64,000 nt of DNA. It comes from Glaciecola sp965660625. GTDB taxonomy: Bacteria; Pseudomonadota; Gammaproteobacteria; Enterobacterales; Alteromonadaceae. How positions within the stretch are numbered: the stretch's first letter is position 1; the number at the start of each line of letters is the position of its first letter. Positions 52,007 to 61,714 of the stretch are shown here, piece after piece. The notes below the pieces were generated by a model that was not told the DNA's origin, searched no databases, and saw only the letters and a list, made by a program, of their open reading frames with translations. The stretch is taken from positions 1 to 64,000 of the forward strand of contig CBFIAR010000010.1 in the NCBI GenBank assembly GCA_965660625.1. Direction: 5' to 3'. A program made the position numbers and the translations under genes.

Positions 52007-52845
52007 TAAAGCACACCTAACTCAGTTAAACGTTCTGTAAGGTATGTGCCTGCTGTATGACGTTCCGACAGTTTTACATCAGGGCGCGGATGCAAAAATA
52101 AGGGTAATGAAATACGCGATTTGGTCACATCAGTACCTTCTGGATTTATTACTCGGTGAGTCGTTGATGGAAAGTAATGACCAGAAGCTTCTTGCAACAT
52201 ATCGCCAATATTAACAATCAAATTACCAAAGTCACAGGGAACATCCAACCAGCTGCCATCTACCGCTTTTACCTGCAAACCCGGCTCGTTTGCAGCGGGT
52301 AACAAGGTAATTAAATTAATGTCTTCATGAGCCGCAGCACGAATCGCATCAGCTTCCTCATCGCCTGCGAGTGGCGGATAGTGCAACACTCTCAAAAGCG
52401 TTTGATCGCTTCCATCTATCATTTGAGATAGAGGCATGCTGTAGTGCTGACTGACTTCTGTCGGTGATTCTTGCTCTATCCAATTCAATAATTGGGCAGC
52501 TAAACGAGAGGTGTTTTTATAATAATCACTCAACTCATCTCTTAATTCATCAGGGCACTGTCCCCAAGGATAATAGTGAAAGTACTCTTTAATGTCTTTT
52601 TTCTTGAAGCCCTTTGCTACTTCAGACACGCTTTGCGGAAAAAATCCGTCTTGCTTGTCTTTGTTATACAAGTAGGTTTGCTTTTCATCAGTGTTAAAAA
52701 ATGCTTGCCAATTAGCATAAATACTCGTCACACTTGCTTGTGATATAGGGTGGTTTTTTAACACACCAAAGCCGGTTTGGCGCAATGACTCAACAAATTT
52801 TTGCTGTGCATCTGGCGCGGTAAAGTCAACTGCCTCTAATTTCAT
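52006..52845 (-). CDS. isopenicillin-N-synthase-like 2-oxoglutarate/Fe(II) dioxygenase
   Basis: A 279-residue oxygenase. Iron ligands are His173 and Asp175 (HEDINLITLL) and His230 (STTHRV), and the 2-oxoglutarate pair is RxS at Arg244-Ser246 (RISLPLF). VDFTAPDAQQKFVESLRQTG and GFGVLKNHPI form the N-terminal DIOX_N part. It has all residues for activity. It lies 25 bases after the nucleoside transporter on the same strand, so a nucleoside or modified-base substrate is conceivable but not shown. Confidence 0.88.
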   Translation of the reverse strand: MKLEAVDFTAPDAQQKFVESLRQTGFGVLKNHPISQASVTSIYANWQAFFNTDEKQTYLYNKDKQDGFFPQSVSEVAKGFKKKDIKEYFHYYPWGQCPDELRDELSDYYKNTSRLAAQLLNWIEQESPTEVSQHYSMPLSQMIDGSDQTLLRVLHYPPLAGDEEADAIRAAAHEDINLITLLPAANEPGLQVKAVDGSWLDVPCDFGNLIVNIGDMLQEASGHYFPSTTHRVINPEGTDVTKSRISLPLFLHPRPDVKLSERHTAGTYLTERLTELGVL

Positions 52846-52870
52846 ATCGGGTAAACCTATTTTTATTTTG

Positions 52871-54088
52871 TTACAAACTCAATGAGATAAATATGCCAGC
52901 GAGCGCAGCACTCATTAAGTTGGCTAATGTTGCTGCAAAAACCGCCTTTAGGCCGAGTTGCGCTATTTCTGTGCGTCGGGTTGGTGCTAATGCGCCTATC
53001 CCACCCATCAGTATCGCAATCGACGAAAGGTTGGCGAAACCGCATAGTGCAAAGGTGACTATCGCTTGCGTAACTGGCGATAGTTGTGCGCTATATTTTA
53101 TAAAATCGAGGTACGCAACAAATTCATTTACGACCACTTTTTGGCCAATAAAACTACCGGCTAAATTAGCCTCGCTCCAAGGTACACCAATTAACCATGC
53201 TATCGGTTGAAATACGTAGCCTAAGATAATCTGAATAGACAGATCGCCTTGGCCAAATAATGTGCCAATACCACCAAGTATCCCGTTCAGTAGTGCTATC
53301 AATGCTATGAAGGCAAGCAACATTGCGCCGACATTTACAGCAAGCTTCAAACCGGCAGTCGCGCCGCTTGCTGCAGCGTCGAATATGTTGGCGTATTCTT
53401 CGTTATCCGCCTTGACATCGCTTACCTCTTGATTGGTTTTCTGGGTTTCCGGCTCCAACATCTTTGCCATCAGCAAACCGCCGGGAGCAGCCATGAAGCT
53501 GGCCGCCAACAGATATTTTAATTCAACCCCTAAACCGGCATAACCGGCCATGATAGAGCCTGCAATTGACGCTAAGCCACCTACCATGACTGCAAACAAC
53601 TCTGAACGAGTCATACTGGGTAAAAAAGGTCTTATGATAAGTGGTGCTTCGGTCTGCCCAACAAATATATTAGCCGCGGCAGACATCGATTCTGGTCGAC
53701 TTGTACCAAGCAGTTTTTGCAATGTTCCACCTATGATCCTAATGATCCAAGACATGATGCCTAGGTGATATAGCACGGCAATTAAGGACGAGAAGAATAT
53801 AATGACCGGCAGAACGTTAATGGCAAAAATAAAGCCTAATGATTCATTACCTAAAAGATTGCCAAACAGGAAACGAATGCCATCTGCGCTGTAAGAAATA
53901 ATATTAGCGACATAAATCGTTAAATTATTGAGGAACCGGATACCCCATTCAGAATAGAGTATAAACCCGCCTAATAAAGCCTGAATGGCAAAAGCGCCAC
54001 CGACGGTTCGCCAGTTAATATTTTTTCTTGCTGAAGAGAACAAAAATGCTGTGCCCAGTAAAAAGGCGATCCCCAATAATCCTGTCAT
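52871..54088 (-). CDS. concentrative nucleoside transporter (NupC/CNT family)
   Basis: A 405-residue inner membrane nucleoside importer driven by Na+ or H+. Family segments are FVGQTEAPLIIRPFLPSMTR and ELFAVMVGGLASIAGSIMAG. GVPWSEANLAGSFIGQKVVVNEFVAY and the C-terminal GFANLSSIAILMGGIGALAP follow. About ten helices are visible. The uridine kinase gene lies upstream on the same strand, 123 bases away, which fits uptake and phosphorylation of pyrimidine nucleosides. Confidence 0.95.
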   Translation of the reverse strand: MTGLLGIAFLLGTAFLFSSARKNINWRTVGGAFAIQALLGGFILYSEWGIRFLNNLTIYVANIISYSADGIRFLFGNLLGNESLGFIFAINVLPVIIFFSSLIAVLYHLGIMSWIIRIIGGTLQKLLGTSRPESMSAAANIFVGQTEAPLIIRPFLPSMTRSELFAVMVGGLASIAGSIMAGYAGLGVELKYLLAASFMAAPGGLLMAKMLEPETQKTNQEVSDVKADNEEYANIFDAAASGATAGLKLAVNVGAMLLAFIALIALLNGILGGIGTLFGQGDLSIQIILGYVFQPIAWLIGVPWSEANLAGSFIGQKVVVNEFVAYLDFIKYSAQLSPVTQAIVTFALCGFANLSSIAILMGGIGALAPTRRTEIAQLGLKAVFAATLANLMSAALAGIFISLSL

Positions 54089-54211
54089 TTGATTTTCACT
54101 TGTTTTTATTTTTTATCATTATTTTCAAATAGCGTATAAATCTATAACAAATCCGTATTGTTCGCACTATTGATTTTCTACAATAGTAAGAAACATGGAA
54201 TTGCGCCTGTT

Positions 54212-54844
54212 TTAAGCCCTTACTGGTTTGCCTTTAAGTAGGTAGGAACATACCACATCAACCGCTAAGTGATTCTCACCGCCGTGGGGAACAATCAAGT
54301 CTGCGAACGTTTTGCTCGGTTCAATAAATTTATGGTACATAGGTTTGACGGTAGCTTCATATTGTTTAGCGACTGAATTGATAGAACGTCCACGTTCCTG
54401 TGTGTCCCGCAACATGCGCCGCATCAAGCAGACATCAAGTGGAGTGTCGACAAACACTTTAATGTCGAATTGATCAAATAACTGAATTTGCGTCAGTAAC
54501 ATAATCCCCTCAAGGATGATAATGGGGGCTGGACTAATCACTTCGAATTCAGGCAATCGGGTGTGGGTCACATAGCAATATCGAGGATATTGGATACTTT
54601 TACCGGCATTTAAGTTTTGTAATTGTAGGTTGAGTAAATCATGCTCGAAAGCATCAGGATGGTCGTAGTTAGTCGTGACGCGTGTTTCCATCTCGATGTG
54701 ATCTTGTGCTTTGTAATAATGATCCTCTTGAAGGACGAGCACTTCTCTTTCATGTTGGCGTAATTTCAACGCTAAGTTCTGTGTGAAAAGTGATTTACCC
54801 GAACCTGAGGCGCCTGATATTGCAAGGATGATTGGTTTTTGCAT
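54212..54844 (-). CDS. udk: uridine kinase
   Basis: A 210-residue P-loop kinase of the uridine/cytidine kinase family: GASGSGKS near residues 10-17, the DHYYKAQDHIE segment, NYDHPDAFEHDLL, and FVDTPLDVCLMRRMLRDTQE with the lid arginines. It would phosphorylate uridine and cytidine imported by the neighbouring transporter. The start has no strong ribosome site. A 477-base gap separates it from the divergent TonB receptor. Confidence 0.94.
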   Translation of the reverse strand: MQKPIILAISGASGSGKSLFTQNLALKLRQHEREVLVLQEDHYYKAQDHIEMETRVTTNYDHPDAFEHDLLNLQLQNLNAGKSIQYPRYCYVTHTRLPEFEVISPAPIIILEGIMLLTQIQLFDQFDIKVFVDTPLDVCLMRRMLRDTQERGRSINSVAKQYEATVKPMYHKFIEPSKTFADLIVPHGGENHLAVDVVCSYLLKGKPVRA

Positions 54845-55321
54845 GAATCTAGTGAAAGCCAGTGGTGATAATGCTTATTAGGATACCCTTTCGATGCATG
54901 TCGATCAATTTAAGCTTACGTATTACGTATTTAGATGCATTCAATCAGCTTGGTGGTTAAATGCGCAGCCCGACTCTTTGAGGCTAAGGTCGAGATAGAA
55001 GCGGTCGAGAGATAGAAAAGGTCGAGATAGAAAATGTGGCTAAATGGTGCCGGTTTAAAAAAGTGAAGAAAAAAGGGTCAGCCTTGCAGTATGGGCCTTA
55101 AACTCAAGCTCACGCTACTTTATATCGTGTTGCCATTAGTTGTGCGCGTCCCTTTGAAATTTTATTTCATTACGCACATTTTATTCATTAAAATGTCATA
55201 CTTTATCTGCTACAATCTACCGCGAATTTTTAGTTCTTAAAAAATTGTGAAACAGCGCGCAGAGACTGTAGACAATTTACGGCTAATTAGAAAAAACCAC
55301 ACTTTATTTAGGATAAACACA
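54845..55321. other. udk-TonB receptor divergent gap with short repeats
   Basis: This 477-base gap holds no gene that I can support. It contains three near-identical units GGTCGAGATAGAA at 54988-55000, 55003-55017 (with an extra GA) and 55020-55032, spaced 15 and 17 bases apart, which could be regulator sites. The region should carry divergent promoters for udk and the receptor. Confidence 0.6.
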
Positions 55322-58300
55322 ATGTTGAAAAAAAACAAACTGAATCGTGTTGCGATTGCGGTGGCGTTGACCGTGGGTCTTTCCACATCAGTGCTTGCGC
55401 AGACCACAACCTCGGCAATTAGAGGTAACGTTTCCAGTGAAGCAGGAGCAATTGTTTCTGGAGCGACTGTCACAATAACTCATGTTCCATCTGGCACTGT
55501 TTCGACAGCGACGACAAACGCAAGTGGCGTGTTCTCAGCGCGTGGTTTGCGTGTTGGTGGCCCTTACTCAGTAACAATTACGGGTAGTGATTTTACAACT
55601 GTACAAATTGACGACCTCTTTGTATCGCTGGATCAAACATTGTCACTTCCTATTGAAGTGAAAGGCAGCTCAAATCGAGAAGTTATCGTTGTCACAGGTG
55701 CGCGTGCTCAAGGTGGATTTTTCAACGAAGGGCTAAGCACCAGTCTTGGTCTTGAAGCATTAAATGAAGTGGCTTCAATTGACCGTGATATAACAGACGC
55801 TGCTGAGCTAGACCCTTTTGCGTCAGTAAACTTTCAAAGCGGTGGCGCTAAAGAGCTAACAATTGCGGGTGCAAACAACCGCTTTAACTCTTTGACCATT
55901 GACGGTGTTGCTCTAAACGACCGTTTCGGTTTGAATGCCAATGGTTATCCTACTCAGCGTTCACCGATTTCTTTCGACGCTATCGATTCGCTTTCAATTC
56001 AGACAGCGCCTTTCGATGTTGAATACAACGGTTTTACTGGCGGTACGATTAACGCGGTTACAAAGTCAGGTACTAACGAGTTTCACGGTTCTGTAGGCTA
56101 TTATCATACGAGTGATTCTTTAATTGGTGATAAAAACGGCGATAACGATTTTAACTTCGCTTTTGAAGAAGATACTTTTGTTGGAACACTTGGTGGTCCA
56201 ATCATAAAAGACAAGTTGTTCTTTTTTGTTGCTTACGATAAGTATGAAGAAGTTGCACCACTTAACAACGGGCCAGTAGGTTCTGGTGCAGTAAACATCC
56301 GTAAAGATATTACGCTTGATGATGTGGCTGAAGTTGGTCAGATCGTTTCTGAAGTTTGGGGTTTCGACATTGGTGACTTCAATAAAGGTCCTGCTAAAGA
56401 TGAAAAAATCTTGGCTAATATCGATTGGAACATCACTGACGACCACCGCGCTAAATTTACCTACATCTTGACTGATGGCAACACTATCCAAGAACAGAAC
56501 GGTAATAACTTTCTTGCATCAGACAATATTCTCGGCGCTTCCTCAGCTTGGTATGACAACTCTGAGAGAGTAGAAAGTTTTATTGCCCATGTATTTTCTG
56601 ACTGGTCAGCGAATTTCTCAACCCAGTTTAAAATTGCTAGCACAACGCAAGCAACAGGTCAGGATTCATTAAGTGGTAATGAGTTTCCTAACTTCGCTGT
56701 GTTCTTGCGTGAAGTTGATGGTGATGAGAATTATCTGACTATCGGTCCTGACCGTTTCCGTCACGGTAATGAACTAGACCAAGATTTTATGCAGTACAAA
56801 TTCGTCGCTGAATATTCTGTTGGCGATCATATTCTGAAAGCCGGTTTCGAGCGTGAAGAAGTTGATGTAAATAACCTTTTTGCTCAAAACTCGGAAGGCT
56901 CATATGTGTTTGATAGCATTGACGACTTGCGCAATGCGACAGCGTCAGGTCTGCTTTATGACAACGCTGTTACAAACAATGAAAACGACCTTCGTGCAAT
57001 TTGGGGCTATAACTCTAACTCACTTTATATCCAAGATTCTTGGGACGTAAATGGTTACCTGACCGTCGAAGCTGGGCTTCGTTATGATTGGTATGAATCT
57101 GAAGGTCAAATCCGCGAAAATCAAAACTTTGTTGACCGTTATGGTTACAGCAATGCGAATGATATTGATGGCTTAGATGTCATTCTTCCAAGAGTATCGT
57201 TTAAATGGTTAGCAACAGAAGACCTTACTGTTCGTGGTGGCTTAGGTAAATTCTCTGGTGGTGCTCCTGGCGTATGGATTTCCAACAGTTACTCAAATGA
57301 TGGTGTGATTTCTGACAGCGTCAGTGCATTCGGAACAATCAATGTACCAACTACACCCGATCCAGCTACAGGTCAGTATATTCCGCAAGACGTGCTTAAT
57401 GCTTTGGCAACTGAAGCTCCAGACGGCTCTGTCAATGCGCTTCGCCCTGACTTTGAGATCCCAACAACGTGGAAGCTTAGCCTAGGCGCCGCTTACTCAG
57501 TTGATCTTCCAGTGTTAGGTGAAGGTTGGTTGCTATCAGGTGATTTCCTATACAACAAATTGGAGAATGCCTCTTATTGGTATGACCAACGTTGTGAAAA
57601 TCCAGTAGGTACTGCTCCGGATGGTCGTGGTGTGTACGACTGTAGTAATGGTCCAGAAGCTATTGCTGTTGGCTCTGTTGACGACGGTGAAGGTATGTTA
57701 CTTGCTTTCTCAGCGTCTAATGACTGGGATACTGACTACGGTAGTTTTGACCTATTTACAAGTTACACCTATGCAGATGTTGAAGATGTTGGTTACGGTA
57801 CATCTTCTACAGCAACGTCAAACTATTCTGACTTTGCAGCATATGACCGCCAAAAACCGCGTGCTGGTACTTCAAACTACCAAACAGAGCATTTGGCAAA
57901 AGTGCGTTTTAATTGGTCAAAAGAGATCGTAAATGGCTATCAAACCAAAGTGTCAATATTCGCAACACGTCGTTCTGGTCAGCCATACAGCTATACTTTT
58001 CAAGAAAACAATGCCTGTGTTCTTGACGTAGGCGGCGGTCGTTGTGCTCGTGAGAGCCGTAACGATGATGCAGGTCATTTGCTGTACGTTCCAACGGGTG
58101 TTAACGATCCATTGTTTGCTGCTAGCTCGTTTGGTGGTGATGCCGCAGCACAACAAGAGTTCTTTAACTACATCAATAGCTCAGAACTTGGTCAGTATGC
58201 AGGTGGTATTGCTGATAGAAATGGTGACAACTCACGTTGGTCAACCATTATTGATTTAAGAATTCAGCAAGAGTTACCGGCGATCAATGAAGACCATAAG

Positions 58301-58525
58301 TTCTTATTGTTCTTTGATATTGAAAACCTTGGTAACCTACTTAATTCTGACTGGGGTCGCGTAGAACGTACTCGTTATGAATATGCGAGAAAGGTTGTAT
58401 CGGCTAACATAGTGGATGGTCAGTATGAGTACTTTGGTCTAAGAAACCCAGATAGTATTAATAACTTAGAAGTACTTTCTCAGTCTGTTTGGCAAGTTCA
58501 GTTTGGTCTGAAATACGAATTCTAA
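55322..58525 (+). CDS. Oar-like TonB-dependent receptor with carboxypeptidase-regulatory domain
   Basis: A 1067-residue outer membrane receptor. After the signal peptide (VAIAVALTVGLSTSVLAQ) comes a CarboxypepD_reg-like beta-sandwich (residues ~28-110). A TonB-box-like VIVVTGARAQGG, a plug (SVNFQSGGAKELTIAGANNR and FTGGTINAVTKSGTN) and a long barrel ending in LKYEF follow. This is the Oar/OmpA-like receptor group common in Alteromonadales, with substrates such as peptides or glycans. Start is the ATG at 55322, eight bases after AGGA. The nucleoside genes lie on the other side of the upstream gap; a nucleic-acid-derived ligand is only a guess. Confidence 0.92.
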   Translation: MLKKNKLNRVAIAVALTVGLSTSVLAQTTTSAIRGNVSSEAGAIVSGATVTITHVPSGTVSTATTNASGVFSARGLRVGGPYSVTITGSDFTTVQIDDLFVSLDQTLSLPIEVKGSSNREVIVVTGARAQGGFFNEGLSTSLGLEALNEVASIDRDITDAAELDPFASVNFQSGGAKELTIAGANNRFNSLTIDGVALNDRFGLNANGYPTQRSPISFDAIDSLSIQTAPFDVEYNGFTGGTINAVTKSGTNEFHGSVGYYHTSDSLIGDKNGDNDFNFAFEEDTFVGTLGGPIIKDKLFFFVAYDKYEEVAPLNNGPVGSGAVNIRKDITLDDVAEVGQIVSEVWGFDIGDFNKGPAKDEKILANIDWNITDDHRAKFTYILTDGNTIQEQNGNNFLASDNILGASSAWYDNSERVESFIAHVFSDWSANFSTQFKIASTTQATGQDSLSGNEFPNFAVFLREVDGDENYLTIGPDRFRHGNELDQDFMQYKFVAEYSVGDHILKAGFEREEVDVNNLFAQNSEGSYVFDSIDDLRNATASGLLYDNAVTNNENDLRAIWGYNSNSLYIQDSWDVNGYLTVEAGLRYDWYESEGQIRENQNFVDRYGYSNANDIDGLDVILPRVSFKWLATEDLTVRGGLGKFSGGAPGVWISNSYSNDGVISDSVSAFGTINVPTTPDPATGQYIPQDVLNALATEAPDGSVNALRPDFEIPTTWKLSLGAAYSVDLPVLGEGWLLSGDFLYNKLENASYWYDQRCENPVGTAPDGRGVYDCSNGPEAIAVGSVDDGEGMLLAFSASNDWDTDYGSFDLFTSYTYADVEDVGYGTSSTATSNYSDFAAYDRQKPRAGTSNYQTEHLAKVRFNWSKEIVNGYQTKVSIFATRRSGQPYSYTFQENNACVLDVGGGRCARESRNDDAGHLLYVPTGVNDPLFAASSFGGDAAAQQEFFNYINSSELGQYAGGIADRNGDNSRWSTIIDLRIQQELPAINEDHKFLLFFDIENLGNLLNSDWGRVERTRYEYARKVVSANIVDGQYEYFGLRNPDSINNLEVLSQSVWQVQFGLKYEF

Positions 58526-58560
58526 TTTGCTAATATCTTTTAAGCGAAAGAGTCGAAACT

Positions 58561-58602
58561 AAAAAAACCCCGAGTGCTTGATAAAAGCATCGGGGTTTTT
58601 TA
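58561..58602 (+). terminator. terminator of the Oar-like receptor
   Basis: AAAAACCCCGA and TCGGGGTTTTT form a strong stem (with TGCT/AGCA continuing after a bulged G), followed by Ts. Confidence 0.9.
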
Positions 58603-58652
58603 TTTATACTGAGAGTTTACAAAGTAAAATCTTGCTTGGCACAGACTTTCGG

Positions 58653-59792
58653 CTATGAAAGCCGCGCTTTAAACTCCTCATAAGTAAATTCTTTTACAAG
58701 ATCAAAAGTACCATCTTTTCGTAAAATACCAATCCCTGGATGTTCGACACCGTTAAAGAAAGTGGTTTTCACCATGGTGTAATGCATCATATCTTCAAAC
58801 ATTAAACGGTCACCCGATTTCACTTCATGATCAAAGCTATATTCTTCAATAACATCGCCAGCCAAGCATGAGTTGCCACCAATTTTGTAGGTGAATGCTT
58901 TTTCGTTTGGCATACCAGCACCGGTAATTTTTGGTCGATATGGCATCTCCAATACGTCCGGCATGTGCGCAGTGGCGCTGATGTCCAATATCAAAATTTT
59001 CTGTTCATTTTCGACGATATCGACAACCTCGCAAACCAGCGGACCTGCTTGCCAAGCAACGGCAGAACCGGGTTCCATGATGATACGCAAATTAGGGTAC
59101 TTTTGTTTGAACACCGTTAAGGCGTTGATAAGATGCTCAACGTCATAACCTTCTTTTGTCATTAAGTGTCCACCGCCTAAGTTTAACCACTTAAGCGAGG
59201 GTAGATATTTTGCAAATTTTTTCTCAATGGCATGCAGCGTGCGCTCTGTTGCGAAGGAATCACACTCGCATAAATTGTGCACATGGAAGCCGTCAATGCC
59301 GGTAAGGTCTTGGCCTTCTAACTGCGATGCTAAAATGCCCAAGCGAGAGCCCGGTGCGCATGGGTCATATAATGGCGTGTCTGCTTCTTGGTTTTCAGGG
59401 TTAACTCGCAGGCCAGCTGAAACTGAGCTTTGCATTACCTGTTCTTTGAATTGATTCCACTGGTTCATACTGTTGAACGATAAGTGATGAACTAAGTCTA
59501 CCAACTGGTCCATGTCTTTCTGTTTATAGGCAGGCGAGTAGCAATGCACTTCGCCGCCCATTTCATAGTTGGCAAGTTTGGCTTCCCACACCGCGCTGGC
59601 GGTAGCACCTTTTAAGTATTGTTTTACCAAGGGAAAGGTTGACCACATTGAAAAGCCTTTCAATGCTAAAATGATATCAACACCTGCTTTGTTCTGAACG
59701 TGTTGCATCAACTGCAAATTTTGTTCAAGCCTTGCCTCGTCACACACGTAACAAGGTGAAGGTATATCGTCCCTCAAAAATTTGTTGGTCAT
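58653..59792 (-). CDS. nspC: carboxynorspermidine decarboxylase
   Basis: NspC removes the carboxyl of carboxynorspermidine or carboxyspermidine to give norspermidine or spermidine. The 379-residue PLP enzyme has the cofactor lysine Lys45 in LALKGFSMWSTF. HVHNLCECDSFATE, KWLNLGGGHLMTKEGYD and MEPGSAVAWQAGPL shape the site, and the catalytic Cys region is GGNSCLAGDVIEEY. AGGA precedes the ATG. It follows the synthase gene at 59867 on the same strand. In Vibrio this pathway controls biofilm formation. Confidence 0.96.
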   Translation of the reverse strand: MTNKFLRDDIPSPCYVCDEARLEQNLQLMQHVQNKAGVDIILALKGFSMWSTFPLVKQYLKGATASAVWEAKLANYEMGGEVHCYSPAYKQKDMDQLVDLVHHLSFNSMNQWNQFKEQVMQSSVSAGLRVNPENQEADTPLYDPCAPGSRLGILASQLEGQDLTGIDGFHVHNLCECDSFATERTLHAIEKKFAKYLPSLKWLNLGGGHLMTKEGYDVEHLINALTVFKQKYPNLRIIMEPGSAVAWQAGPLVCEVVDIVENEQKILILDISATAHMPDVLEMPYRPKITGAGMPNEKAFTYKIGGNSCLAGDVIEEYSFDHEVKSGDRLMFEDMMHYTMVKTTFFNGVEHPGIGILRKDGTFDLVKEFTYEEFKARLS

Positions 59793-59866
59793 TGCTGATT
59801 ATCCTGAAGTCTTGGTTTTTGGATTCGAGCTATAGCAGCTCAAATCCAAAAATTAAAAGCGGCTGC

Positions 59867-61069
59867 TTATTTTGCGAACGGGCTGCTTTCGCATTCAATA
59901 ACATGCCAAGGAAGGCCATGGTCATTTAGCATTGCCATGAATGGGTCAGGGTCAAATTGCTCCATGTTCCAAACTCCTGGCTTGTTCCACGTTTTGTTTA
60001 GCATGAGTGCCGCACCAATCATTGCTGGCACACCCGTGGTGTATGAAACAGCTTGGGCGCCCACTTCATCGTAACAAACAGCGTGGTCGCAGTTGTTATA
60101 AATGAAGATAGTTTTTTCTTTGCCGTCTTTCAAACCGGTAATATAGGTGCCGATGCAGGTTTTGCCTGTGTAACCCTCAGCAAGAGAACCTGGATTTGGC
60201 AATACTGCTTTTAAGAATTCCAAGGGAACGATTTGTTGGCCTTGGAAGTCAATAGGAGCAATACTGGTCATGCCGATGCCTTCAAGCACTTTTAAGTGAT
60301 TCAGATAGGCGTCGCCAAAGGTCATCCAGAAACGCGCACGTTTTAGCGTAGGAAAGTGCTTAACGAGCGATTCTAACTCTTCGTGGAACATCAAATATGA
60401 GGCTCTTACACCAATGTTTTGATAATCAAGATCTTCACGAACTGATAATGGTTCAGTTTCTTTCCATTCTCCATTTTCCCAGAAGCGACCGCGCTGAGTG
60501 ATCTCGCGAATATTGATCTCAGGATTGAAGTTGGTTGCGAATGCTTGACCATGATCACCACCATTACAATCAACGATGTCCAAGTAATGGATTTCATCGA
60601 AGTAATGTTTTGCAGCATAGGCTGTGTAGACGTTAGTCACGCCTGGATCAAAACCACTGCCAAGAAGCGCCATAATACCCGCATCTTGGAATTTTTGCTG
60701 ATATGCCCACTGCCAAGAATATTCGAATTTAGCTTCGTCTTTCGGCTCGTAGTTGGCAGTATCTAGGTAATCAGTTTTGGTTGCTAGGCACGCGTCCATA
60801 ATCGGTAAATCTTGATAAGGTAGCGCAAGATTCACGACTAAGTCAGGCTGCACCTTATGGATTAATTCTGCGACGGCGTCTGCGTTGTCTGCATCCACTG
60901 TAAATACGCCTTTTAAACGGTCTGCGCCCACTTCTTGTTGGAGCACTTCACATTTCGACAATGTGCGACTTGCCAAATAGATTTCATCAAACATTTCAGG
61001 TAATCGAGCACACTTTTTAACGGTAACGGATGAAACGCCGCCAGCGCCGATGATTAATACACGAGACAT
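59867..61069 (-). CDS. carboxynorspermidine synthase (saccharopine dehydrogenase family)
   Basis: A 400-residue NADP-dependent enzyme that condenses a diamine with aspartate semialdehyde to carboxynorspermidine or carboxyspermidine (CANSDH). It starts with the Rossmann fold RVLIIGAGGVSSVTVKKCA, and has LLGSGFDPGVTNVYTAYAAK and CIGTYITGLKDGKEKTIFIY typical of the family. AAGGAA lies seven bases before the ATG. Gene order synthase-decarboxylase is the usual one. Confidence 0.95.
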   Translation of the reverse strand: MSRVLIIGAGGVSSVTVKKCARLPEMFDEIYLASRTLSKCEVLQQEVGADRLKGVFTVDADNADAVAELIHKVQPDLVVNLALPYQDLPIMDACLATKTDYLDTANYEPKDEAKFEYSWQWAYQQKFQDAGIMALLGSGFDPGVTNVYTAYAAKHYFDEIHYLDIVDCNGGDHGQAFATNFNPEINIREITQRGRFWENGEWKETEPLSVREDLDYQNIGVRASYLMFHEELESLVKHFPTLKRARFWMTFGDAYLNHLKVLEGIGMTSIAPIDFQGQQIVPLEFLKAVLPNPGSLAEGYTGKTCIGTYITGLKDGKEKTIFIYNNCDHAVCYDEVGAQAVSYTTGVPAMIGAALMLNKTWNKPGVWNMEQFDPDPFMAMLNDHGLPWHVIECESSPFAK

Positions 61070-61157
61070 AAGAGTTCCTTACTAAATAATTTGGCTGCAT
61101 CGTAACAGCAATTTTTGAATTCGCAAGTTTAATGGAAAAGCGTGCAGAACGATAGGT

Positions 61158-61592
61158 TCAGTCTGAAAAATCGCAGGTAAAAGGTTTTCCTATTTTGATT
61201 GAATTTTCCTCAAATTCATAGGGATAAAGAGTTAGGATATTAGCGCCATCAGCATCGCAAATGCTAAACATGATGCCGTCTTTCTCTTCTCTGAGAGGGG
61301 TCCGGATAGTGGCAGCATAAACTAACATGCCCGTTGTCGAATGTGTTCGCATTTTGTAAACCGCTAGCTGTTGTTCGAGTTTCTCAATCATGCTGAAATG
61401 AGCATCATTGGGATGGCGGCTGTCATAATCATCATCATTCAGAAAGATGCAATGCGCATTGCCATCCTCTGAGATAACCGCAAATGGATAAAGAGTTTCA
61501 GAACGAGAAAGCATGATCTCACATAAACTCAGGGCTGTTTCAATCATCGGTGCGTATTTAACCTGCTGTTTTAGAATTATTTTGTGCTTCAC
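61158..61592 (-). CDS. uncharacterised 144-residue protein
   Basis: I do not recognise a named family. The protein has no signal peptide or membrane segment. Residues 15-50 (MIETALSLCEIMLSRSETLY, then PFAVISEDGNAHCIF) look like an alpha/beta domain, and EEKDGIMFSICDADGANILT with a C-terminal YPYEFEENSIKIGKPF completes it. It uses GTG as start, with GAGG eight bases before. It is 88 bases from the norspermidine synthase on the same strand, which could mean co-transcription. The overall form recalls small SMI1/DUF-type proteins, but this is not firm. Confidence 0.7.
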   Translation of the reverse strand: MKHKIILKQQVKYAPMIETALSLCEIMLSRSETLYPFAVISEDGNAHCIFLNDDDYDSRHPNDAHFSMIEKLEQQLAVYKMRTHSTTGMLVYAATIRTPLREEKDGIMFSICDADGANILTLYPYEFEENSIKIGKPFTCDFSD

Positions 61593-61714
61593 GCGAATAA
61601 CCTCATTTTACTCTGATAAAAACCCATGATTACGGCTGATACATTTGCCTTGTTCATGTTGTGTTTAACGACTTGGATAGAAAAATAGTTCAGTTGAATA
61701 ACCCGAATCTTTTG

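Noticed and set aside
57621..57932. 103-codon frame inside the Oar-like receptor
   Set aside because: Out-of-frame shadow in a gene with continuous receptor homology.
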